Source: Mesostigma viride (taxonomy: Eukaryota; Streptophyta; Mesostigmatophyceae; Mesostigmatales; Mesostigmataceae). From it: a stretch of 57,910 bases of DNA. Location: NCBI GenBank assembly GCA_009746045.1, contig RPFO01002038.1, positions 1 through 57,910 of the forward strand. Reading direction: 5' to 3'. The notes under the pieces are model-generated. The model saw only the letters and a program-made list of their open reading frames with translations, ran no database searches and was not told the DNA's origin. This document shows positions 20,200 through 34,096 of the stretch, piece after piece. Both the position numbers and the translations under genes were made by a program. Within the stretch, counting starts at the first letter, position 1. Each line of letters starts with the position of its first letter.

Positions 20200-21038
20200 T
20201 GTTATGGATATTATATCCACCTGGCCACAATGTATCCCAGCCTGGTTTATTTCTTGTTGGATTTATTCCATATGGACTGGGAATTTGATAGCTATGATGA
20301 GCTAGATGGAACAGGCTCAATGAGCTGATCAATATTCATGTGCCATAGTCCTATTCTTGGACATGGATGACTTGTAACCTGAGTCAGCCCAGTAGCATCA
20401 CGTATTTGATTGACAAGTGGTGCTATGGCCTAGTGGACAAGTGTTTGGTCCATGAGCTGACAAGTGTTGGAAGCTCATGATGACACATGTTATGACTTAC
20501 ATGATGACAAGTGGGTAGACTCATTGCATGACACTTGTCACTCCAAGGAGAAGAGATGTGTCACTTTATTAATCGTGTTATGTGGCACATTATTACGTAG
20601 ACACTTGGCATCTAGCTATTATGCCAGCTCATTGGATCATGTCTAGAATGTTCTAGGAATGTTCTAAGAATATGCCAGGAATATTCCTGGAATATACTGA
20701 GAATATGCTGGGAATATGCTAGGAATATGCTAGGATGTTTCTACAAGCTTCTGTGATGATGTCATTGCTGATGTCATCCTTCCTAGCCTAAAAGGTATAA
20801 AAGGAAACTGCCCCCTAAGGGCAGGTACCTCCATTCACCTCCATTCAACCTCCATTCACCTCCATTCAACCTCCATTCAAGCTCTTCTCCAACTATTATA
20901 TTCTAATAAAGCCATTTATTCTTCCACGTAAATTGTCTTCAACCTCTCTTTCTTTCAGCACCTGCAAGGTGTGTGGGTAGCAAGGCCAAGCACAAGGCAT
21001 TGTGTAAAACCCATTAGTCTCCTCTCCCAATCCAAACA
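20200..21038 (+). repeat. 5' LTR of element F
   Basis: This 839-bp LTR runs TGTTATGGATATT...AATCCAAACA. It has a TATA box (TATAAAAG, 20796-20803), TGATGTCAT repeats just upstream, an array of CCTCCATTCAACC units at about 20829-20880, and AATAAA at about 20905, fitting U3, R and poly(A) signals. Confidence 0.92.
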
Positions 21039-21056
21039 TGGTATCGGAGGTTTGTT
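21039..21056 (+). promoter_or_regulatory. Primer-binding site of element F
   Basis: TGGTATCGGAGGTTTG lies directly after the LTR. TGGTATC matches the Met-tRNA 3' end, and the following bases differ from the usual plant site. Confidence 0.75.
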
Positions 21057-21121
21057 ACTGAGGAACAAGAAGACCACTGTGAACCCAGAGACATCCAGTT
21101 CCATTGGCGACTGAAGACACC

Positions 21122-22459
21122 ATGGCTACCAAGGAAGCGTGCTACAAGCAATTCCGGGCAACAAGCAAGTCCATCACAACGTTTGATGGGCGGTCTCTGA
21201 GGAAATGGGAAGAAATCAAGGCTGTGTTGAAGGCCTTAGCATCGGCCTATTGTGACCTGGTCAAGGTCCTAACTGGAGAGGAGGATTCGCTAAAGGAGGT
21301 CAAGACTGCGCTGCTGGAGGCGGAGGAGCTACTGCACGGAAGGCGTTCTGCTCAAGCAAAGAAGGAGGGCTCCCCTAACGGCCAGGTTTTCCACACTACT
21401 ACGAAGAAAAGTGGAGGAAAGAGGCGGTGCAATTACTGCAAGAAGGCCGGGCACGTGGACACCCAGTGCTGGGAGAAGCATCCGGAGCTGAAGCAAGAAC
21501 GCAAGAACAAGGCAACGCGACGGAACCAAGCGAGAAAGGAGCACTCACCAGGTGCCAGCGAGGCGCGTATCACCGAGGAGGCTGCGGAGCGGTCCGGCTT
21601 CGTCTTCGCCACCATCGCCGAGTCGCCATCGCCGTCGGATGCTGCTGCACTCACGCAGTATGAAAAGAAAGCACCGACCAGCTGGGTGCTGGATTCCGCA
21701 GCGAGCTGTCACATGACGCCATGCCCGTCGGACTTCGTGTGCCTGCACCCTCATGACAGGGAAATCGCCGGCTCAGGCGGCCAACTGAAGGCGACAGCCA
21801 TCGGGACTGTCAAACTGAAGCTGCCGGGTCAGGACGCGGACGTGCACCTCCAAAACGCGCTGCTCGTTCCCAGGCTGAGCACCCGACTTTATCTGTCGGC
21901 CAGCTCGTCAAGGATGGCCACAACGTCGACCTCGCCAGCGGGTTGCTGTGCTGGACAGCAGGCCCTGCAGCATCGTGACGAGGAACAACACCTACTTTTT
22001 GCCCGCGCGCGGTGCGGACGCAGCGATGGACGCCATCCCAGAGCTGAAATCTTCGGCGACGAGCTTCAAGACGTCGACGCTGCCTGTCAAGGGCAGAAAA
22101 TGGCGAGCAGCGAGCGCAGCATCTCACGTGCCTCGGGACACGCGGCGGAGTGGCTGGCCGTGGGCCTAACGGTCATACTGGCCATGCTTGCCCGTGTATG
22201 CGGGATCGGGGGCGGCCTACTGGGCATTACTCGCACACTGCGTGGCTTTATATACTCTGCGCCGGCCCAGTGGAAGTTCACGCCAATTCGAGAAGTTTCC
22301 AGCGCAATGGAGAAGTCCGTGTCAGACGCTGAAGTACTTCCAGAAACTGCGGTCCAGAACAGCCCAGTGCAGGCGGAGCGCGTTGTCGCCGCCAGCATAC
22401 CAGGTGATACTGGTGCTAGTAACCAAAGTCCGGCGACCAGACCAAAGGCGCGGCGCTGA
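21122..22459 (+). pseudogene. gag: Element F gag-protease, internally deleted and frameshifted
   Basis: The frame starts at ATG 21122 with a copia gag-like opening (TFDGRSLRKWEEIKAVLKAL). The central capsid part appears missing, because the text passes directly to the segment before the knuckle. A zinc knuckle, CNYCKKAGHVDTQC, is followed by a protease motif, WVLDSAASCHMTP (Asp-Ser-Ala where Asp-Ser-Gly is usual). Near 21895 the natural continuation into the pre-integrase region moves to another frame, so the remaining ~190 codons are out of register. No integrase or RT follows. It is non-functional as an enzyme source, and the family assignment is secure. Confidence 0.8.
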
Positions 22460-23928
22460 ACGCTGCCAGCCTAACTGAGGGGGAACAAATTCGTGCGCGA
22501 GGGCGAAATCGACCAAGCTGCCAAATTTTTCCAAGTCCTGGACTGCCAAGTCCGGTGCTGGCGCGAGGCCTCGAGCGAGCCGACAACGACGTGGACAGCG
22601 ACCTGTCAGCCAAAGTGCGGTCAAGCACCAACGGTCAAGTCGACTGCAAAATGCTGCCAAGGCATCACGTCGGTCAGTTGACGGTGTTCGGCCAGGCCAT
22701 GGCATTTGCAATTGCGCTAGCTGCAACGACCCTTGGAAATTGTCGCCCAGGATGCACAGACCCCACTCCTCAAGGTTGCCCTAATGTTTTGTCTGTGGGA
22801 AATGAACTTGTATGTCGACTTTTGTGTCGTGTTTGCTGGAAATTGTGAGGCGCCGTAAGCCTGCGTTTTCTGGTTCTTTCTTTGTGTTCTTCCAGCAATT
22901 ATGTGTTTATTTTGCCATGCGTTCAGTGGCAATGGCCCACGCATTTTGGTATTGTTCCCACGAGACGTTTTCTACGTACCTGGAGTGTATATCCAGAGTT
23001 TTTGCACGCTATTTGTGGCACTAGTCTGCGGCGTAGTGAAGCGCCGTTGTATCGTCGTCTACGACTTGTTTTCGTAAGTTAAAGTGCCTGTGACGCGTGT
23101 GTTATTTTGTTTTGTGCTGAGAGCATTGCTTGTATGCAAATGCTTACGTCCTTTGTGTCGAATTTGGCTGTGCATTTCGGCATAGCCTGTAATGTCGGAC
23201 GTAATGTTTACTCTCGGGCACTGATTTGTGAATCGTGACGAAGTAATCGTTACTGTGTTCGCCTTTGTGGCGGTAATGTTTTGCACGTCCTGTTTTCTTT
23301 GCTATGAAGCGTGTTTATCTGTTATGGCCACTGTGTTTTGTGTTGAAGGTTGTATTGCACCTTGTTTGTGTGGCATTTGTTGCCAATATGTTTGTTTGCT
23401 CACCCCGTTTATTTGGCGTAAAACGTGATGTTGGTGTCATTTATTTGTGAGATGGCGTATGTTATGTTGCTCCGTGTGTGTACAGCACGTGTTGTTGCCG
23501 TTACCCTACCTCTATACCGTTTGGGTTAGCTCATAGGGACTTTCTTTGTTGGCATGTGTTGCCGTATTATATGTGTGGGACTGTGTGCCCCTATTGTGTC
23601 CATGGGCAGCCGCTTTGAGTGAGGGGGGAATGTAGCATCTAGAGCACTTTTTCCAACTAAGGGTTGGGTATCAGCCATCCAGGATTGATGGGCAGCTAGT
23701 GCGTTGCTGCTATGGCAGGACACTCATTCGCGTTGCCGGGGGGGACGGATCAGTGGCGGTAGTGCGGCTCATGACCGCATGTTGGAGCTTCAAGCGTTTC
23801 ACGAGGACGGCATCTTCATTTTCAGTTGCACCATGCTAGCAACTGGACGGCATGCTACGAGCATGTGGTTAAGGGGGGTGTTGAGATTCCACCTACCCAG
23901 TCATCTTTTGCATTGTGCCCATGTGGCT
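22460..23928 (+). other. Internal non-coding part of element F
   Basis: About 1.5 kb without recognisable domains. A partial duplicate of the purine tract plus LTR-start-like sequence (AAGGGGGGTGTTGAGATTCC) occurs at 23871, 58 bp before the real one. Pol has been lost here. Confidence 0.6.
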
Positions 23929-23936
23929 AAGGGGGG
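23929..23936 (+). promoter_or_regulatory. Polypurine tract of element F
   Basis: AAGGGGGG lies immediately 5' of the right LTR start TGTTAGGG, the expected plus-strand priming position. Confidence 0.8.
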
Positions 23937-24778
23937 TGTTAGGGATATTATATCCACCTGGCCACAATGTATCCCAGCCTGATTTATTTCTTGTTGGATT
24001 TATTCCATATGGACTGGGAATTTGATAGCTATGATGAGCTAGATGGAACAGGCTCAATGAGCTGATCAATATTCATGTGCCATAGTCCTATACTTGGACA
24101 TGGATGACTTGTAACCTGAGTCAGCCTAGTAGCATCACGTATTTGATTGACAAGTGGTGCTATGGCCTATTGGACAAGTGTTTGGTCCATGAGCTGACAA
24201 GTGTTGGAAGCTCATGATGACACATGTCATGACTTACATGACGACAAGTGGGTAGACTCATTGCATGACACTTGTCACTCCAAGGAGAAGAGATGTGTCA
24301 CTTTATTAATCGTGTTATGTGGCACATTATTACGTAGACACTTGGCATCTAGCTATTATGCCAGCTCATTGGATCATGTCTAGAATGTTCTAGGAATGTT
24401 CTAAGAATATGCCAGGAATATTCCTGGAATATACTGAGAATATGCTGGGAATATGCTAGGAATATGCTAGGATGTTTCTACAAGCTTCTGTGATGATGTC
24501 ATTGCTGATGTCATCCTTCCTAGCCTAAAAGGTATAAAAGGAAACTGCCCCCTAAGGGCAGGTACCTCCATTTCACCTCCATTCAACCTCCATTTCACCT
24601 CCATTCAACCTCCATTCAAGCTCTTCTCCAACTATTATATTCTAATAAAGCCATTTATTCTTCCACGTAAATTGTCTTCAACCTCTCTTTCTTTCAGCAC
24701 CTGCAAGGTGTGTGGGTAGCAAGGCCAAGCACAAGGCATTGTGTAAAACCCATTAGTCTCCTCTCCCCAATCCAAACA
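23937..24778 (+). repeat. 3' LTR of element F
   Basis: This 842-bp copy is nearly identical to 20200-21038, with the same TATA box at about 24533. A few single-base differences and small indels exist, so the insertion is fairly young. Confidence 0.92.
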
Positions 24779-24783
24779 TGCGG

Positions 24784-29608
<4,825 letters not shown>

Positions 29609-29662
29609 TCATTTCCACGCAGGCTTTCACCATTCGAATGGCGAAAGCCTGCGTGGAAATGA
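29609..29662. repeat. 54-bp near-perfect palindrome
   Basis: The arms TCATTTCCACGCAGGCTTTC and complement meet at CCATTCGAATGG, with one mismatch. A partial copy of the right arm (CGAATGGCTAAAGCCTGCGT) follows at about 29702, so the motif belongs to a larger repeat. It is a possible MITE end. Confidence 0.8.
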
Positions 29663-30489
29663 TATTCTATTCACGAGATTGTGAAATAACCCTAATAGGA
29701 TCGAATGGCTAAAGCCTGCGTGGACATAAAATTCTATTCACGAGGATGTGTAAACCCTGATAGCATCGACATTGATCGATAAACAGAATGCCCCCCTCGC
29801 CCAGACTCAAATGTCCCCACTTGCGCTGATAACCCGTTCTCGCGCAAGGTGCGGATTTCATCATGGCGTGTACCCTTCCGTGGCGTGACTCACGCACGTT
29901 GTAAATTACTCGTCCCCCTAAAAACGCCCAAGTCCCAATGCATCGAATATTTCTAGAAAAGGCTGCATGTTGCACCCTCGTTGTTGTTGTTGTGGGCGAT
30001 CAGTATACGTTAAACGGATGCGTTGATTATCCTGAACCTTAAAAACTACAAATTGCAGCCAGTACTGGTACACCTGCAAGATGCGATGACAGTACACCTG
30101 CCTCTAAGTCATACGGACAAGAACATATTATATATCTTACAAGTATCTTGGACGAAAAAAATACGAACCACATACAAGACATGACTCCAAGCGCCGTATC
30201 TGGGACCTAGTTGGCTACGAACTAAACACTTTTGTTTCGTTAACGAGTCGTAACAACAAAAGCGTTACACACTTTGAACGTCTCCGTGAAGTTCAGAAAA
30301 TTGTTCAGGACACGAACAGCTAGTGTCAGGCACGAAAAAATTCTCGCTAGGGATACGGATGTGCCGTATCTTTTCAGTACAAACAAACGTTGCAACCACA
30401 AAATCAGATCCAGCCCGCGTACGTTAAAGTGCACCTGTCGAAACGGTATACTTTTAATGTACTTTTTCGTTACCGCAACGTTAACAACT
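29663..30489. other. No gene seen
   Basis: AT-rich sequence, part of which may be the body of a second R4 copy. No ORF has recognisable features. Confidence 0.35.
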
Positions 30490-30526
30490 CGTATACCTTT
30501 ACGACGCGTAGAAAAATCGCTTAGTG
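30490..30526 (-). repeat. End of repeat R4, inverted copy
   Basis: The complement reads CACTAAGCGATTTTTCTACG..., matching 17484-17519. It abuts the broken end of the DNA-binding ORF at 30529, so its insertion may have truncated that gene. Confidence 0.6.
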
Positions 30527-30528
30527 AC

Positions 30529-31080
30529 TTACGCGCACAAGCGCGCGGTTGACCATGTACCCCTTGCTCCGATACTCGCGAATCTCAGTGGCCACCTCTT
30601 TCTCCACCTTGAGGGAAACTTGGCCGTAGTCGGGTTTCTGACACGACTTGGGCACTTCTTCCCCGCTAGCTTGGGGTTGTCTGCTGCAGCCTTGATGGCC
30701 GCCTCCTCTGTGAGCATGCGGTTGAAGGTTGAAATCGGGATGGGGGGGTCGCTAGTTTTGCAGAATTGGCGCTGCGACAATCCGCTCTCGTGAAAGGCGT
30801 CCAGAATCTTACGCTTAGTGCGCATATCCCTGAACGTAATTTCATCTCGCGGCGCACGGCTTACTATTTCGCCCTTGTCAGCTGGTTTGTCGGAGTTTAC
30901 CAGCCCCGCTTCTGATGCCGTGGTTAGCCCTGCCTGTCGTAGTTGCTTTTCCCTCGTCCTCGGTGACATGCGGCACAAGAAAGCTTGCATGTCCAGACCT
31001 GCGGGGGCATCACCCGAGCCGCCAACAGCTGGCCCTGCGGATGATGGACTGCACTCCGGCTCGCCTGAGCCGCTCGCCAT
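30529..31080 (-). pseudogene. CENP-B/Tc5-like helix-turn-helix ORF, truncated
   Basis: The ATG at 31080 opens a 183-codon frame. After a Ser/Gly/Pro-rich start, residues ~85-130 (KRKILDAFHESGLSQRQFC, then PISTFNRML) look like a helix-turn-helix DNA-binding domain of Tc5/pogo transposases or CENP-B-like proteins. Near 30615 the next expected helical segment (VEKEVATEIREYRS) is in another frame, which points to a frameshift. That frame runs to a GTAAGT that could be a splice donor, exactly where repeat R4 begins. No DDE catalytic domain is present. The role is therefore DNA binding at best. Moderately confident of the fold, low for the exact family. Confidence 0.5.
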
Positions 31081-31371
31081 AGCGGCTCACCGTATATAGT
31101 TAGAGACCTCAGACCCCGGATGTAGTCACGTGTTCAATCATTAGTTAATTGATCATTAACTGATGCAGCTGACTAGCACTCTCTAACAAAAGTCACGTGC
31201 CAACGTACTGTACGTAGCCAGCGTGTGCCTCTCTCACCTCCTTAAGTACAGTATCTAACCATATTGAAAACCAGTTAATTACGCCGGCAGAAGGGGAATT
31301 CATAAGGTGGGGCGCCTACAGTGCCACGTGTACTGATGTACGGTTATTGTGGATGCGACAGCCCACCGACC

Positions 31372-31800
31372 AACACAGCAAGGTGGGCCACCTGTTCCAC
31401 GTACTCAGATTTTGGAAGAGCCAGTCCCACCAACGCAGCAACTCAACGCAGCAAGGTGGGGCACCTGTTCCACGTACTCAGATTTTGGATGGGATTGTTC
31501 CACCTACGCAGCAAGTTGCATGGGCACCTGTTCCTCGTACTCAGATTTTGGATGGGACTGTTCCACCTACGCAGCAAGGTGGGCCACATGTTCCACGTAC
31601 TCGGATTTTGGATGGGACTGTCCCACCTACGCGGCAAGGTGGGGCACCTGTTCCACGTACTCAGATTGTGGTTGAGACCGTCCCACAGGCGCATACAGCC
31701 CACTTCCACGGCTACGTGGTACGCGAACCGTCCCACTTTCACGGCTAAGTGGTACGCGAACCGTCCCACTTTCACGGCTACGTAGTACGCAAACGTCCCA
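31372..31800 (+). repeat. Two minisatellites (~62 bp and ~33 bp)
   Basis: About five units carry GTTCCACGTACTCAGATTTT (31372-31690). They are followed by about three units of CCCACTTTCACGGCTACGTG (31700-31800). The open frames here are repeat artefacts. Confidence 0.85.
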
Positions 31801-32045
31801 CTTCCACGTGGTGTGGGAACAGCCCAAGTACCCGTGAGGCGGTGTACTGTACTGTGTACATATACACACAAGTGGTCACATATCACTACCATTGAAGACC
31901 TATATTTCACTACACCGCACATACGTATTGTATATAATTCGACGTGGCTTTTTTTTCAAGTATCGTTAACTGCATAAATACTTACACTACGTGAGCAGCT
32001 AGCGGTGTAGTGTACAACATATAGCCTGTTTTTCTTCTTGAAACA

Positions 32046-32662
32046 ATGGATAAAGCGCTTCATCATGGTTCACAGGCAGATTCGGAGGCTGCTTATGAGG
32101 CAGCTTCCGGGGCCTCTACACCGGTGAAGGTCCAGCCCAGCGTTGATGTTGATGATGAGTTGAACTCCACCCCAGACCTAGCGTCCTCTACAAATGATGA
32201 GGACATAAGTACCAAGGCATCGCCTTCAGGTCTTACAGTGATCCAGGAAGAACAACCAGCTTCTGCATCCTTGGCTTCTGAGACTCACAACCGGCAAGGA
32301 AATGAAGCGGAGGCCGTTTTGGCAAGAACAGATTCCGGGGGGTCTTCAGATTCCGGGGATTCGGAGAAGTTTTGGAAGCTGGTGCGCACCCAGAAAGGCG
32401 TTCTCTTACCGACCAAGAAGCCGCGGGGCAGTTTCTACACGTCGCAGCTGGTTCAAGCTCTGAGCCCAGCGATTCAAGTTCTGAGGATAATGAAGGGAAT
32501 TCCAGTGACGAAGAGTGGTCCGTGGACGTCAGCTCTGGTCAACCGGCCGGCCGATGTCGGTTCTTTGCAAATATGACTGAACACAGGTGCGTGATTCAGA
32601 ATCCTTCCAATCACGAATCCCGTTGCTGGGTTCCCCATGATGGCCATTGTGCTGATTGTTAA
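32046..32662 (+). pseudogene. Acidic Ser-rich ORF, hit by LTR element A before its stop
   Basis: The ATG at 32046 starts an acidic Ser/Asp/Glu-rich protein (SSTNDEDISTK, DSGGSSDSGDSE). After about 32360 the acidic character continues in another frame (SDSSSEDNEGNSSDEEWSVD), implying a frameshift or a small intron. The C-terminus has Cys/His residues: CRFFANMTEHRC, then CWVPHDGHCAD. The second frame reaches the insertion point of element A at 32656. Before insertion the frame would have ended two codons further with its own stop; now the LTR supplies Cys and TAA. The function is unknown. The N-terminus resembles acidic starts of PiggyBac-type proteins, but no DDE domain is present. Confidence 0.45.
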
Positions 32663-33385
32663 ATTACGGAGGAGGAGGAAAGATCTTTGAGCCGTTTCGA
32701 CCTCAATATATATTGTATTAATGATTAAATTGCGTAGTGACAAAAGACATGGCCAACAAGGCCTTCCCAACAAGGGAATCGACCCAACAAGGGTGACGAC
32801 TCCGACCAACAAGGTCTTTCCAACAAGGAATTCCCAACAAGGGTGTGAGTTGGACCAACAAGGTGACTTTCATTAGAAAATAGATTACGTTTTTATATCT
32901 TGTGTCGACCAAGGCATTGATGCTGAAAAGATGCCGATAAGATGCCGATAAGGTGAACTAGATGCCGATAAGGTGTCTCGAATGTTCTAGAGCATCATCG
33001 AGAAGATAAGGTTCAGGAATATTCGATAAAGGTGCCGACACCCTGATGAGTGTCTACATGTTCGAGCTGTACTGTCGTTCGGCACAACCTTTTTATATGA
33101 TAACTGTCGACTAAACAAATTCGTCACAAATTCTACATAGCATCGTCAAAACATTGCAAATATTTAGAAACAATTCTGGTGAAGAGTTAGCTGATCTAAT
33201 TGCAAAGGGTAACACTCGGTTCCCTGGCTACCAACGATCAGGTTCTTGACCAAAAGTACGTCAAATGTCATCCTAATTGCTAAAGTGACAAATAAATGCC
33301 ACCCGCTACCAACGGATGAAAAAGTATTGTAGTCCAGAAGTAAAAAAGTTGTCACACGTGGCAAACAGTGCCAGATTTTCTGACA
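32657..33385 (-). repeat. 3' LTR of element A
   Basis: This 729-bp LTR runs TGTTAAATTACGG...TTTTCTGACA on the plus strand. It contains seven CAACAAGG motifs at 32750-32862 and, on the minus strand, a TATATAAAA box at about 33090. The purine tract AGTGAGGGGCC (minus strand) adjoins its inner edge. Confidence 0.93.
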
Positions 33386-34096
33386 GGCCCCTCACTAGTG
33401 CAGCCACGTTTCCAAAGTCAGGGTGGCCTGGGTTGGCCCAGGACCAACGCATCCGTTACATCAAAACACAAATCCCGGTGGGAGTTCCGTCGCCTCCTGG
33501 TTGAGAGTGAGATTGGCCAAGTCCTCAGAGAGGTTGGCAGTACCCTTCTGACCCCGGCGCAGCTCAGGATGAAGATCCCAACACTTGTCCTTGGTGTGGC
33601 CCAGCCTCTTGCAGTGTGGGCAGGGGGGCCCCTTCACCACCTTAGTGGCAAAGACCGTTTCGTCCAGAGGTCCTGAGCAATGGGGACATGACGTTGGCAT
33701 GGGAGTGCTTTCCGTGTTGTAGACACCAGTGGTGGCCCCTGAGGACCGATCTCCAGGATGAGCACGGTGGATGCGCAGATGGTCTTCTGCTCGGAGGACA
33801 GCCGCCTTGTAATCTGCCCAAGGAAGGTCGGCGGGCAGGTTGTAAGCAGACAGTACCGGACCGTATTGCGCAGGCAGACGACGTCGGTGGGTGGTCACGA
33901 GGATCGACTCATGCAGACGGTTAGCGGACAGCAGGTTGTATTCCTTGAACTTGCGTTCCGTGGTGTTGATGTTAGCCACGACTTGGTCGCCAGGAATCGA
34001 CGCAGTAGACAGGAGTTCATCCAAAGTGGTGGCTTGGTAGGCCGCTGTTGTTTCCGTGTGTCCATAGACGTCACACAAGATTTTCCAGGCCTCGTG

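Larger units (their letters stand above)
20195..24783 (+). mobile_element. Element F: complete LTR insertion with TSD TGCGG
   Basis: The element spans 20200-24778 with LTRs at both ends, flanked by a 5-bp duplication TGCGG (20195-20199 and 24779-24783). A primer-binding site (TGGTATCGGAGG) follows the left LTR and a purine tract (AAGGGGGG) precedes the right LTR. The internal region holds only a broken gag-protease frame, followed by about 1.5 kb without coding signals. It is a deletion derivative of a copia-type element. Confidence 0.93.

Noticed and set aside
31321-31922. ORFs of 108-159 codons with VPRTQILDGTVPPT-type repeats
   Set aside because: They are frames of the minisatellites and are open in several registers.
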